The notes beneath the pieces are model-generated. The model worked only from the letters and a program-made list of their open reading frames with translations. It did no database searches and was not told the origin of the DNA. Below are positions 50,153 to 59,451 of a stretch of 64,000 nt of DNA, in pieces. The stretch comes from Loktanella sp. S4079 (GTDB lineage: Bacteria; Pseudomonadota; Alphaproteobacteria; Rhodobacterales; Rhodobacteraceae). Positions within the stretch are counted from its first letter, which is position 1, and each line of letters opens with the position of its first letter. Location of the stretch: contig NZ_JXYE01000006.1 of NCBI RefSeq assembly GCF_000967725.1, positions 186,001 through 250,000 of the forward strand, given 5' to 3'. A program made the position numbers and the translations under genes.

Positions 50153-50299
50153 ATGTTCAAAGACAAGTTTTTGCCAATCAGCTTTGTTGCAGTCATGCTG
50201 AGCCTGTCGGGCGCGGCGGTGGCAACTGGTCAAACAGCCTTAAGCCAAACACCAGTGCAGATCGCGCAATGCGTGCCCCTTGATCAATGTCAGGAATGA
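50153..50299 (+). CDS. Small secreted protein, hypothetical
   Basis: A 48-residue ORF whose first 25 residues look like a signal peptide (KFLPISFVAVMLSLSGAAVA), leaving a short mature peptide with two Cys (CVPLDQCQE). GAGG lies 7 bases before the ATG, and its stop overlaps the next gene's ATG, so it is likely translated. No family recognised. Confidence 0.55.
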   Translation: MFKDKFLPISFVAVMLSLSGAAVATGQTALSQTPVQIAQCVPLDQCQE

Positions 50300-51279
50300 C
50301 CACGATGACGACGAAGCCAAAGCAAGACCAAACATTGAACCGGCGAAGCCCGATGCGTTTTATCCGCCCGTTGATCAAGGTATCGGTTGGGCTGGGGGGC
50401 GTGTTTGTGGCCGCTGTCCTGATCCAGATCTATCGGAATTCGGGTGATACACAGGTTTTCCCTGCGGCTGCACGTGACCTGCGCGTTGCGACCTATAACG
50501 TGCATTATATTGCAGCGCGTCAGGCGACAGGCCCTTGGTCTCTGACCCATTGGGAACAGCGCAAAGCCCCTCTCAATCAAGCGTTTCAATATCTCGACGC
50601 TGATCTGGTCGCCTTTCAAGAGATGGAAACCCATTCAGGCCGCGAGGCGGATCAGTTCAATCTGACGCTTGATTATTTGCTGGAAAACAACCCGACATAT
50701 GCGGCCGCCGCCGTCGGTGACCCAGCGGAGTTTCCGTCGACGCAGCCAATCTTGTATCGCAGAGATCGGCTCGCGCTGGCGGATCAGGGATGGTTCTTTT
50801 TCTCGAACACGCCTGACGTGATCTATTCGCGCACCTTTAACGGGTCTTATCCGGCCTTTACCTCTTGGGCGCAGTTTACGGATCTGCAATCGGGCCAAGT
50901 GTTTCGTGTGGTCAATATCCACACTGATTTCTCAAGCCGAAGCAATCGACTGCAATCCGTTGCTCTGGTCGCTGAACGGATCAGCCCGTGGATTGACGCA
51001 GGTGAAACTGTGCTGGTGATGGGCGACCTTAACGCACGGCTAGGCGATACCGCGCTGGAAATCATCGCGGACACGGGTGTCACATTTGCCCCGGTCAAGG
51101 GCGCGAGCTTTCACTTTAACCGTGGGCTGAACCTGTTTGGCGCGATTGATCACATTGGCCTGAGCGGTCAGGCGGTCATGGCCCACGATCCAATTGTGGT
51201 GCGCCGGCCCTTTATGGGGGTTTGGCCCACCGACCACTATCCGGTGTTGCTGGATATCCAGCTCACCGCTGAAAAATAA
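50296..51279 (+). CDS. Endonuclease/exonuclease/phosphatase (EEP) family protein, membrane-anchored
   Basis: A 327-residue protein with an N-terminal membrane anchor (about residues 27-45; VSVGLGGVFVAAVLIQIY) and an EEP metallo-phosphoesterase domain: VATYNVHY, AFQEMETH (metal Glu), the paired catalytic Asp/Asn in MGDLNARLGD, and the terminal DHYPVLLDI. The domain faces the periplasm if the anchor is N-in. The substrate could be a nucleic acid, phospholipid or phosphosugar and cannot be told. The start at 50296 overlaps the preceding stop (ATGA); 50287 and 50305 are alternatives. Confidence 0.8.
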   Translation: MTTMTTKPKQDQTLNRRSPMRFIRPLIKVSVGLGGVFVAAVLIQIYRNSGDTQVFPAAARDLRVATYNVHYIAARQATGPWSLTHWEQRKAPLNQAFQYLDADLVAFQEMETHSGREADQFNLTLDYLLENNPTYAAAAVGDPAEFPSTQPILYRRDRLALADQGWFFFSNTPDVIYSRTFNGSYPAFTSWAQFTDLQSGQVFRVVNIHTDFSSRSNRLQSVALVAERISPWIDAGETVLVMGDLNARLGDTALEIIADTGVTFAPVKGASFHFNRGLNLFGAIDHIGLSGQAVMAHDPIVVRRPFMGVWPTDHYPVLLDIQLTAEK

Positions 51280-51302
51280 CTCAGAGTAACTAGGAATATA
51301 TC

Positions 51303-52394
51303 ATGAAAAAGATGCTTTTCGCAGGCACTGCTGTGGCAGCGCTCGTTGTTGCAGGCTTTGCTTACAGCCAAGTAAACCGTGGCGCCCAAGGTGGGCTGCA
51401 AACGCCGGCGGTGGAAATCACCCTCAAGGATAGTTTTGATCCGCAACCGACCGACGCCAAGACGACCGCGATCGTGGAGGCCGCGAATGCGTTTCTGAAC
51501 ACACTAACCGACGAAGAGCGCGCGCTGGCCCTATATGATTTCGGCGACAACTTGCAGCGCGCGAACTGGTCCAACTTTCCCACCGGCCCCGTTCAACGTG
51601 GTGGCGTGATGCGTGGAAACTTGACCGAGGCGCAAAACGCGGCAATGGATGCTCTATTGGCCGAAGTCATGAGCCCCGACGGGATGAATAACATCCGCTA
51701 TCAGCTTGCCGCTGAAGAGTTATTCGATGAAGGCCCCGGCCAATACCCGCAATTTGGGGATGAGTATTACTTCATTTCATTCCTAGCGGAGCCTTCCGTA
51801 GATCAACCGTGGATGTTGCAATTTGGGGGGCACCACCTTGCCATCAACGTAACATTCTATGGTGGGCAGGCGTCGTTTTCGCCAATGTTGACCGGAGGTG
51901 AGCCGCTTAAGATCAGTTTTGACGGCGAAGATATCTTTATCACAGAACAAGAATTGCAAGCCGCGCAAACACTGCTGAACAGCCTTGATGACGTGCAACG
52001 TGACGCCGCTGTGGTTAGCAGCTCTGCAATTAACCTACTGACCGGGCCGGGTGAATTTGGCACAGTCGTCGCAAACGAAGGCATTCGTGGCGATCAACTG
52101 ACAGACGAGCAACAGCAATTGCTGATTGATGTAATCGCCGCACGTCTGGGGTTCATCAATGATGACGACTATGCCGCTGAAATGAATGTCATTTCTGCCG
52201 AAATTGACGACACATATTTTGGCTGGTGGGGGCCAGAACAGCCGCTTGGCGCTGCGTATTTTCGCGTTACCGGCCCATCAATCGTAATGGAATATGCCCC
52301 CCAAGATATGGATGGCGACCCGACTGACCACGCTCATAACATGTATCGCAACCCTTTGAATGACTACGGTTCAGCATGGATTTCCGCACAATGA
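51303..52394 (+). CDS. DUF3500 family secreted protein
   Basis: A 363-residue protein with a signal peptide or N-terminal anchor (MKKMLFAGTAVAALVVAGFA). It has the DUF3500 pattern: an early ANAFLNTLTDEERALALYDF and NWSNFPTGP, a central QFGGHHLAINVTFYGG segment, and late GWWGPEQPLGAAYFRVTGPS. Function is unknown. It lies 23 bases after the EEP gene and overlaps the next gene by 4 bases, so all are in one operon. Confidence 0.78.
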   Translation: MKKMLFAGTAVAALVVAGFAYSQVNRGAQGGLQTPAVEITLKDSFDPQPTDAKTTAIVEAANAFLNTLTDEERALALYDFGDNLQRANWSNFPTGPVQRGGVMRGNLTEAQNAAMDALLAEVMSPDGMNNIRYQLAAEELFDEGPGQYPQFGDEYYFISFLAEPSVDQPWMLQFGGHHLAINVTFYGGQASFSPMLTGGEPLKISFDGEDIFITEQELQAAQTLLNSLDDVQRDAAVVSSSAINLLTGPGEFGTVVANEGIRGDQLTDEQQQLLIDVIAARLGFINDDDYAAEMNVISAEIDDTYFGWWGPEQPLGAAYFRVTGPSIVMEYAPQDMDGDPTDHAHNMYRNPLNDYGSAWISAQ

Positions 52395-52936
52395 AGCCGA
52401 TGAATTGGATTTTAGGCGGCTTGTTCACGCTTAGCGGGGGCGCTCTTTGGGCGCACCCACATACGCAAGTCGATCAACAGGTTGCTTTGACGCTGGCCCA
52501 AGACCGTGTGATGGTCGAGGCAATCATTGTCCCATCAATCGAAGCAGGCGCAGATGTTTGGGCGATGATTGACCAAAATGGGGACGGCCAAATCTCTGCC
52601 ACCGAGGTCAATCAATTTGCTCAGGGCGTGATCGACGCGACTGAATTGTTGATTGATGGCGCGCCCGTGTCGCTAAACCTGACAGCGGCGACCGTGTCCG
52701 AGATGGCGCAGACAGTGGCCGGATTAGGCCAGATCGTCATCCGCGCGAGCACTGATACCGGCCAGTTCACGGCGCAACCATCAAACGTGAGCTTTGCAAT
52801 CAATTACGAAACGATTGCCCATGATTGGTACGTGCAGCCCTATCTTGAACGCCATTGGCAGGTGACCTTGCAAGATCTGCAAATTGACCGCGCAACCCAC
52901 AATAAAGTGACGCTTGGTTTCAACTATCCGAGCTAA
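52391..52936 (+). CDS. Secreted protein with one EF-hand, HupE/DUF1007-like
   Basis: A 181-residue exported protein. The signal peptide ends at about ALWAHPHTQVD, and a canonical calcium loop DQNGDGQISATE follows near residue 65. The remainder is beta-rich (LLIDGAPVSLNLTAATV). This resembles the soluble head seen before HupE/UreJ-type transporters or DUF1007 proteins, but no membrane domain follows. The ATG at 52391 overlaps the DUF3500 stop; an upstream in-frame ATG at 52376 is possible. Confidence 0.6.
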   Translation: MKPMNWILGGLFTLSGGALWAHPHTQVDQQVALTLAQDRVMVEAIIVPSIEAGADVWAMIDQNGDGQISATEVNQFAQGVIDATELLIDGAPVSLNLTAATVSEMAQTVAGLGQIVIRASTDTGQFTAQPSNVSFAINYETIAHDWYVQPYLERHWQVTLQDLQIDRATHNKVTLGFNYPS

Positions 52937-53021
52937 GGATCGTTGATATCAAGCCCGCTTGGCAGTCATAGTCCTAGATAGCGGCGATTGGTGTGATCGC
53001 CGTTTTATCAAGGGGGTCGTC

Positions 53022-54212
53022 ATGAATTTGCGCGCGTTTTGGACTATCGCCAGCTTTGCCATTTTGCCCGGTGTTGTCGTGGCACAAGATTTTAACGCGG
53101 CCCCGCCGAATGCCACCGGGCAGGAACCTGCAGTCGCCGGTCAGACCCGCGCACCCATCATCCAAGATGACATAACGCTTATTCGCGAAACCATAACAGA
53201 GGGGTTGAACCACCCTTGGGGTATGGATCAATTGCCGGACGGTAGTTGGCTGGTGACTGAACGCCCTGGCTATTTGCGGATCGTATCGCCCACTGGGGAA
53301 ACCTCTGCACCAATCGTAGGCCTACCAGAGGTCTCTGCCCGCCGTCAGGGCGGGCTGTTGGATGTGGTAGTGGCCGATGATTTTGCACAGACACAACGCG
53401 TTTGGTGGAGCTACGCAGAACCGCGTGGATTTGCCAGCAACACAACGGCGGTTGCGACAGGTGTTCTATCAAAAGATCGCGCCACGATGACCGACGTCAC
53501 TGTCATCTTTCGCCAAGAACCCGCATGGAATTCGCGGCTGCATTTTGGATCACGGTTGGTGTTTGACCCGCAGGGCGCATTATTTGTCACAACGGGCGAA
53601 CGCTCTGTTCCGGCGGCGCGCGAACTGGCCCAAGACGTATCAACCCATCTCGGCAAGGTCATTCGGATTAACCCGATGGGTGGTGCGGCGGACGGAAATC
53701 CAGAGATCGCAGGCGGTCAGCCCGAGATATGGTCATACGGGCATCGCAATATTCAGGCAGCCGCACTTGATCCAAATGGGGTGCTTTGGACCGTTGAACA
53801 TGGGCCACGCGGCGGCGATGAATTGAACCGGCCGGAGCCCGGCAAGAATTATGGCTGGCCCGTGATTAGCTATGGCGAAGGCTATAGCGGACGGCCCATT
53901 GGCGATGACATCACAGCCCAAGACGGCATGGAACAACCCATCTATTACTGGGATCCGGTGATCGCGCCTTCGGGCATGGTTTTTTATAGCGGTGATCTTT
54001 TCCCGGAATGGAATGGCAGCGCGCTTATCGGCGGGTTGGCTGGGCGTGCGCTTGTCCGGCTTGAACTGGACCAAGATCGCGTCACTGGCGAAGCGCGATA
54101 TCTGCAAGGGATGGGCCGCATCCGTGACGTTGATATCGCGGATGACGGCGCTGTTATGGTGTTGGTCGACGCAGATAACGGGGCGTTGATACGGCTGACG
54201 CCGGGAAACTAA
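53022..54212 (+). CDS. PQQ-dependent sugar dehydrogenase (aldose sugar dehydrogenase type)
   Basis: Oxidises aldoses such as glucose at C1 in the periplasm using PQQ. The 396-residue product has a signal peptide (WTIASFAILPGVVVA) and the soluble-GDH/Asd beta-propeller signatures GLNHPWGMDQLPDGSWLVTE, RLVFDPQGALFVTTGER, SYGHRNIQAAALDP, WTVEHGPRGGDELN and GLAGRALVRLEL. A GGGGG site precedes the ATG at 53022. It converges on glk with 6 bases between, so periplasmic oxidation and import of glucose are encoded together. No PQQ synthesis genes are in the window. Confidence 0.9.
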   Translation: MNLRAFWTIASFAILPGVVVAQDFNAAPPNATGQEPAVAGQTRAPIIQDDITLIRETITEGLNHPWGMDQLPDGSWLVTERPGYLRIVSPTGETSAPIVGLPEVSARRQGGLLDVVVADDFAQTQRVWWSYAEPRGFASNTTAVATGVLSKDRATMTDVTVIFRQEPAWNSRLHFGSRLVFDPQGALFVTTGERSVPAARELAQDVSTHLGKVIRINPMGGAADGNPEIAGGQPEIWSYGHRNIQAAALDPNGVLWTVEHGPRGGDELNRPEPGKNYGWPVISYGEGYSGRPIGDDITAQDGMEQPIYYWDPVIAPSGMVFYSGDLFPEWNGSALIGGLAGRALVRLELDQDRVTGEARYLQGMGRIRDVDIADDGAVMVLVDADNGALIRLTPGN

Positions 54213-54218
54213 CCCAGC

Positions 54219-55139
54219 CTAAGCCGCCAATGCCCGGCATCCAACGAGTGCGGCTGCATCTTCGTTGATGATCCACAGCGGGATTTTTGACTGCACAAAC
54301 TGGCCCGCCGCATCATAGGTATCAAGACAACGGGCCGCCCGTTCGTCAATAAGAGAACTTCGCGCGACGCCACCTGCCAAATATATCCCGGCAAGGGGCA
54401 GATATGTGGTTTTCAGATCCTGTAGCAAATGCCCAATCAAAGCAGCGTATTCATCGAGCGCCGCGTCAAAACCTGCGTTATCTGGCGCGCCTTTGCGCTG
54501 AATGTGAGGTGTTGCGCGTGGTACATCAGTTCCCGTGCGCAGGCTAAGAAACTTGCGGCGGCCTTTGCCCGAAAACAGGTCTTCGACAGTATCGAAATTC
54601 GCAGCCAACCCCGGTGTGAGCGCATCAAGCGCACGTGCCACCCGCAGCGGTAGGCTCATGTGTCCAGCCTCGACCGGGGGGCAAATTGTGGTGCCGTTAT
54701 TGGCAATCACAGGGCTGACGTTAAAGCCGGTCCCAATACCGACAACCAGCGCCTGACCGTCAGTAATGTGATGGTGTTTCTGTTCGCCAATCGGCTGAAG
54801 CTGCGCGGCAGACAACTGCAACGCAGAATACCCCAAGGCAGTCAGATCATTGATGACGACAACCTTTGCCCCGCCAAAGCGTTCCGACAAATGCCCACCG
54901 TCAACAACCCAATTGAGGTTGGTTAGCCGCCCAACATTCGCCTGAACCGGCCCAGCAACCGCCACAACGATCTTTTCGATCGCGGCCGTCGGAAATGCAT
55001 TCAGGTAATCGCAGATCACATCCTCAAGACAGGTGTACTCTGCATTGACGAAACTACAGGTATCGGATGGCGCGGTTTCGCCATCCTTGACCCTTGCGAC
55101 GCGCGCATTTGTTCCGCCGATATCAGCGACCAGCAACAT
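54219..55139 (-). CDS. glk: Glucokinase
   Basis: Phosphorylates glucose to glucose-6-phosphate in the cytoplasm. The 306-residue proteobacterial Glk has VADIGGTNARVA (phosphate 1), AVAGPVQANVGRLTNLNW, INDLTALGYSAL with the catalytic Asp, GTGFNVSPVI and PPVEAGHMSLPLR, and a late IYLAGGVARS. It ends the minus-strand glucose transporter operon, 2 bases after the ATPase gene, so uptake and phosphorylation are coordinated. Confidence 0.95.
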   Translation of the reverse strand: MLLVADIGGTNARVARVKDGETAPSDTCSFVNAEYTCLEDVICDYLNAFPTAAIEKIVVAVAGPVQANVGRLTNLNWVVDGGHLSERFGGAKVVVINDLTALGYSALQLSAAQLQPIGEQKHHHITDGQALVVGIGTGFNVSPVIANNGTTICPPVEAGHMSLPLRVARALDALTPGLAANFDTVEDLFSGKGRRKFLSLRTGTDVPRATPHIQRKGAPDNAGFDAALDEYAALIGHLLQDLKTTYLPLAGIYLAGGVARSSLIDERAARCLDTYDAAGQFVQSKIPLWIINEDAAALVGCRALAA

Positions 55140-55141
55140 GG

Positions 55142-56239
55142 TTAGCCCAGACGCTCGCCGGTTTGCGGCTCAAAGTAAGAGACTTTGGCCAAATCAAACG
55201 CCAGCTCAAGCGGTTTACCTGCTTGGGCCTTAGTTTCGGCGCCCAGACGGGCTGTGACAGGTTTTCCGCCGAGTTTGATCCCAACAAAGGTGTCAGCGCC
55301 TGCTGGTTCAACCATTTCGACGTGGCATTCGGCCTTTTGCAGTGACTTACCGGCGCGCATTCCTTCCTCGAGGATATCCTCGGGGCGGACGCCAATGATC
55401 ACATCAGACGGCAGGTTTGTCGCGCTTTCGTCCTTGAGAACAATGTTTTCACCGTTCGAGCCAGCGATTTCAATGTAGCTGCCCGTGCCGTTTGCTTTGG
55501 CCTTGGCAGGGATCAGGTTCATTGCAGGGCTACCCATAAAGTCAGCAACGAACATGTTCGCCGGACGGTTATAGATTTCAGCGGGCGAACCGATTTGCTG
55601 AATTACGCCGCCTTTCATGACCACGATCTTGGTTGCCAATGTCATGGCTTCGATCTGGTCGTGAGTCACGTAAACCATTGTCGCACCAAGGTTTTGGTGC
55701 AGCGCCTTGATTTCAGTCCGCATTTCAACACGCAATTTAGCGTCGAGGTTTGACAGCGGTTCGTCGAACAAGAACAGCTTTGGATCGCGGACCAATGCGC
55801 GGCCCATAGCAACACGTTGACGCTGACCACCCGAGAGCTGGCTCGGCTTGCGGTTCAACAACGGCTTAATCTGAAGCTGCTCTGCCACGCGGGCCAGCTT
55901 TTCGTCCTGAACCGCCTGATCAATGCCACGCACCTTCATGCCAAAGGTGATGTTCTTGGCAACTGTCATGGTGGGGTAGAGCGCGTAGGATTGGAACACC
56001 ATTGCGATGTCGCGATCCTTGGGGCTGACATCTGCCATGTCCTGCCCGCCGATGCTCAGCGTACCGCCCGAGATCGGCTCTAGTCCCGCGATACAGTTCA
56101 ACAACGTTGATTTACCACAACCGGATGGGCCAACCAGAACAAGGAAATCGCCTTGTTCAATCGACACGTTGATGTCTTTGAGGATCTCAGCAGATCCATA
56201 GTTTTTGTATAGCCCTTTGATATCAAGAATAGGTGCCAT
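55142..56239 (-). CDS. Sugar ABC transporter ATP-binding protein (UgpC/MsmK/GtsD-like)
   Basis: A 365-residue CUT1 ATPase: Walker A GPSGCGKSTLLN, signature LSGGQRQRVAMGRALVRDP, Walker B LFLFDEPLSNLD, and a C-terminal TOBE domain (IIGVRPEDI, VTARLGAE). Members of this group serve glucose, maltose or glycerol-3-phosphate importers. The adjoining binding protein and glk indicate glucose. It lies 5 bases after the second permease gene. Confidence 0.92.
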   Translation of the reverse strand: MAPILDIKGLYKNYGSAEILKDINVSIEQGDFLVLVGPSGCGKSTLLNCIAGLEPISGGTLSIGGQDMADVSPKDRDIAMVFQSYALYPTMTVAKNITFGMKVRGIDQAVQDEKLARVAEQLQIKPLLNRKPSQLSGGQRQRVAMGRALVRDPKLFLFDEPLSNLDAKLRVEMRTEIKALHQNLGATMVYVTHDQIEAMTLATKIVVMKGGVIQQIGSPAEIYNRPANMFVADFMGSPAMNLIPAKAKANGTGSYIEIAGSNGENIVLKDESATNLPSDVIIGVRPEDILEEGMRAGKSLQKAECHVEMVEPAGADTFVGIKLGGKPVTARLGAETKAQAGKPLELAFDLAKVSYFEPQTGERLG

Positions 56240-56244
56240 TGGAT

Positions 56245-57144
56245 TTACCCTTTCACGGAGCCAGCGGTCAGCCCGCGGACGAAGTATTTACCAGCGATGA
56301 CGTAAACAATCAGCGTAGGCAGTGCGGCGATAATCGCGGCGGCCATATCTACGTTGTATTCTTTGACGCCAGTGGTGGAGTTTACAATGTTGTTAAGTGC
56401 GACAGTCACAGGCTGCGTGCCCGCTTGGGAAAACGAAACGCCGAACAAGAAGTCGTTCCAGATTTGTGTGAACTGCCAGATGACGGTGACCACGATAATC
56501 GGCAACGACAGCGGCAAGAAGATCGACCAAAAGATCCGAAAGAACCCTGCCCCGTCGACTTTTGCAGCTTTGACCAATTCGCTCGGGATCGAGACATAGT
56601 AGTTCCGGAAGAACAATGTCGTGAAACCAAGACCATAGACCACGTGGACAAAGATGAGCCCTGGAATAGTGCCAGCAATCCCCATCAGCCCCAGCATCCG
56701 TGCCATCGGCAGCAGGACAACTTGGAATGGGATAAAGCAACCGAACAAGAGCAAAGCAAAGAAGATATTCGCGCCTTTGAACTGCCACTGGGCGACAACA
56801 TAACCGTTCATCGCGCCGATCAGCGTCGACAAGATCACAGCCGGAAAGGCAATCAGCACAGAGTTCCAAAAGAACGGGCGGACGCCTTCGCATTGGATAC
56901 CGGTACATGCCCCGGACCATGCCGTGCGCCATGCATCAAACGTGACCTCTCGCGGGAGAGAGATAAGATCACCGGTGCGGATTTCCTCGAGGGTTTTGAG
57001 TGATGTGGTCAACATCACAAAAAGCGGCGCGAGATAGAACAGCGCAAAGGTGATCAGCAGCACATAGAGCAACCAACGCAATACGAGTTTCATAATCTGT
57101 CCTTGGCTACGTGCGGGGCTATAAGCGATAGCAGTATCAGTCAT
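56245..57144 (-). CDS. Carbohydrate ABC transporter permease (GtsC/MalG-like)
   Basis: A 299-residue CUT1 permease with about six membrane helices and the EAA-type loop AAKVDGAGFFRIFWSIFLP that contacts the ATPase. The ATG at 57144 overlaps the end of the preceding permease gene by 8 bases; the frame open to 57189 is not supported. It forms the channel with the first permease. Confidence 0.92.
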   Translation of the reverse strand: MTDTAIAYSPARSQGQIMKLVLRWLLYVLLITFALFYLAPLFVMLTTSLKTLEEIRTGDLISLPREVTFDAWRTAWSGACTGIQCEGVRPFFWNSVLIAFPAVILSTLIGAMNGYVVAQWQFKGANIFFALLLFGCFIPFQVVLLPMARMLGLMGIAGTIPGLIFVHVVYGLGFTTLFFRNYYVSIPSELVKAAKVDGAGFFRIFWSIFLPLSLPIIVVTVIWQFTQIWNDFLFGVSFSQAGTQPVTVALNNIVNSTTGVKEYNVDMAAAIIAALPTLIVYVIAGKYFVRGLTAGSVKG

Positions 57145-58006
57145 TTTTTGCTCGCAATTCTGAGTAGAGGTACGGAACGACAATCGCAAAGACGACGCCC
57201 ATCATGACCATCGCAGAGCTAGCCGCCTGACCAATGTCACCGCGCGAGAACGCCATCGAGAACATATAGGTCGCGGGTAGATCGGTCGCAAAACCCGGCC
57301 CACCGCCGGTAAGCGCGATAACGAGGTCAAAGCTTTTGATCGCGAGGTGTGCAAGTACGATGAAAGCTGACAAAAAGATTGGCGCCATAGAGGGAATGAT
57401 AATAGCCGAATAAACGCGCCATGTTGGGATACCGTCGATCTGCGCCGCTTTGATGATTTCGCCATCCACAGACCGCAAACCAGCAAGGAACAGCGCCATC
57501 ACAAAGCCAGAGCTTTGCCAGATTGCGGCGATGACGATTGTATAGATCGCCATGTCAGAGTTCACGAGCCAGTCAAAAGTGAAGTCTTCGTAACCCCAGC
57601 TTCTGACCATCGCCTCTAGACCCAGCCCCGGGTTCAGGATCCATTTCCAAGCAGTCCCGGTCACGATCATCGAAAGCGCCATCGGATAGAGATAGATCGT
57701 CCGAATAGCCCCTTCGGCGCGAATGTTCTGATCCAAAAAGATCGCCAGAACGAGCCCAAGAATCATCGAAATCCCGATAAACAAGGCCCCAAATAGGAAT
57801 AGGTTGCCAAATGCGGTGTCCCACCGCAGTGAATCAAACAGACGTTGATACTGGATCAATCCGTCTATTTCGTAACGTGGCATTAGCCGCGACCGGGTCA
57901 ACGACACCCATCCCGTCCAGGCGATAAACCCGTAAACGAAAATGAGGATCGCGACAAAGGACGGAGCCAACATGATTTTTGGTAGATTTCGCTCTAGGAA
58001 TTGCAT
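57137..58006 (-). CDS. Carbohydrate ABC transporter permease (GtsB/MalF-like)
   Basis: A 289-residue CUT1 permease with about six membrane segments (for example VAILIFVYGFIAWTGWVSLT and LFIGISMILGLVLAIFLDQN) and the EAA loop KAAQIDGIPTWRVYSAIIIP. It is the second gene of the operon, 81 bases after the binding-protein gene, a spacing often containing an mRNA-processing element; no clear hairpin was found there. Confidence 0.92.
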   Translation of the reverse strand: MQFLERNLPKIMLAPSFVAILIFVYGFIAWTGWVSLTRSRLMPRYEIDGLIQYQRLFDSLRWDTAFGNLFLFGALFIGISMILGLVLAIFLDQNIRAEGAIRTIYLYPMALSMIVTGTAWKWILNPGLGLEAMVRSWGYEDFTFDWLVNSDMAIYTIVIAAIWQSSGFVMALFLAGLRSVDGEIIKAAQIDGIPTWRVYSAIIIPSMAPIFLSAFIVLAHLAIKSFDLVIALTGGGPGFATDLPATYMFSMAFSRGDIGQAASSAMVMMGVVFAIVVPYLYSELRAKND

Positions 58007-58087
58007 CCTGAACCCTCGCGCGTTTTGAGAACCTGCCGCCCAAAACTGGGCGACAGGGTTAGTTTAGCATGTTGTGACGAAAGTGCC

Positions 58088-59329
58088 TTAGAGGCTGTTC
58101 AACACAGCAGAAGCAAGCTGTTGGACAGCTTCTTCAGAGCTCATGTCAGAGTTGAAGTGCGAAGTCACAACGTCGGTGATCGCACCAGACTGCGCACCGC
58201 GCAGCGCCATGCCGTGGGCATAGCTTGGCAGCAGTGAGCCACCTTCGCTTGATGCGTTCATATCTTCAGCAGACAGAACGGCACAGCTGTCAAAAGCGTC
58301 CAGCGCAACGTCAACACGTGCAGGGATCGAACCTTTGTTCAGGTTGAACACTTCTTGGAACTTTGTACCAACGATCAACTCGGCCAGCAGTGCTTGGCCA
58401 GCTTTTTTGTCGTCACCGTCAACGTCGAACATTGCAAAGCTGTCTACGTTGTACAGGAAGCCTTCGCCAGGTGTTGACGCGCAAAGGAAGTCTTCGCCTG
58501 GTGTTTTGCCAGCGGCAAGGAATTCGCCTTTTGCCCAGTCACCCATAACTTGGAACGCTGCTTCGCCGTTCATGACCATCGCTGTTGCCAGGTTCCAGTC
58601 ACGGCCGGGGAAGTTTGGATCAACATAGCCACGCAGAACGCGCATCTGATCAAATACTGCGATCATTTCGTCTGATGTCAGTGCGTCCTGATCTAGCTCG
58701 ACGAATGCTTTGCGGAAACCGTCTGGTCCCAGCAGGCCAAGTGCAACAGCTTCGAAGACAGTCGCGTCTTGCCAAGCCTGACCACCGTGGGCCAGTGGGA
58801 TGATGCCAGCAGCTTGCAGTTTTTCTGCGGCTGCGTTGAACTCTTCCCAAGTTGTTGGCATGGTAATGTCGTTCGCTGCCAATACGTCAGCGTTCGCCCA
58901 GATCCAGTCAACGCGGTGAACGTTTACAGGTGCTGCACACCATGTGCCTTCACACTGCATGTGGCTTGCGATGGACGCAGGCAGAACGTCAGCCCAACCG
59001 TTTTCTTCTGCAACAGCAGAAATATCGGCCAGAACGCCTTCTTCGTACCATTCCTGAATTGCAGGGCCTTTAATTTGCGCCGCTGTAGGCGCGTTGCCAG
59101 ACAGTACACGTGCGCGCAGCGCTGTACCGGCCGCATCGCCACCGCCACCAGCAACTGGCATATCTGTCCAAGTACCGCCGTTTGCAGCGAACTCTTCTTG
59201 CAGAACGGCGACAGATTTTGCTTCGCCACCGGATGTCCAGTAGTGCAGCACTTCTGCTTGTGGCTCAGCGTGAACTGCGCCTGCAACACAAAGTGCGAAT
59301 GCGGATACCGCGTATACGGATTTTTTCAT
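58088..59329 (-). CDS. Glucose-type ABC transporter substrate-binding protein (GtsA-like)
   Basis: A 413-residue periplasmic binding protein with a signal peptide (MKKSVYAVSAFALCVAGAVH). Long stretches read like Pseudomonas GtsA: LHYWTSGGEAKSVAVLQEEF, VAGGGGDAAGTALRARVLSG, QIKGPAIQEW, APVNVHRVDWIWAN, LAHGGQAWQDATVFEAVALG, QVMGDWAKGEFLAAGK and NLNKGSIPARVD. Glucose (or glucose/mannose) is thus the likely ligand, supported by glk in the operon. GGGAGG lies upstream of the ATG at 59329. It diverges from a two-component system. Confidence 0.9.
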   Translation of the reverse strand: MKKSVYAVSAFALCVAGAVHAEPQAEVLHYWTSGGEAKSVAVLQEEFAANGGTWTDMPVAGGGGDAAGTALRARVLSGNAPTAAQIKGPAIQEWYEEGVLADISAVAEENGWADVLPASIASHMQCEGTWCAAPVNVHRVDWIWANADVLAANDITMPTTWEEFNAAAEKLQAAGIIPLAHGGQAWQDATVFEAVALGLLGPDGFRKAFVELDQDALTSDEMIAVFDQMRVLRGYVDPNFPGRDWNLATAMVMNGEAAFQVMGDWAKGEFLAAGKTPGEDFLCASTPGEGFLYNVDSFAMFDVDGDDKKAGQALLAELIVGTKFQEVFNLNKGSIPARVDVALDAFDSCAVLSAEDMNASSEGGSLLPSYAHGMALRGAQSGAITDVVTSHFNSDMSSEEAVQQLASAVLNSL

Positions 59330-59451
59330 CTCTGGTTCCTCCCAAAAGCACACCCAAATCGTTGTGCGACCCCAAAGAGCGCAATAAATGGTGCGGGTTC
59401 AACAGGCCAAATTGCCGTTTCAGCCCCAACACGCAAGATTTATGTCAGCTC

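Noticed and set aside
55142..59329. Annotation of the sugar importer as an alpha-glucoside (Agl) or glycerol-3-phosphate (Ugp) system
   Set aside because: The binding protein reads like Pseudomonas GtsA throughout, there is no alpha-glucosidase or phosphodiesterase gene, and glk is in the operon, so glucose is preferred.
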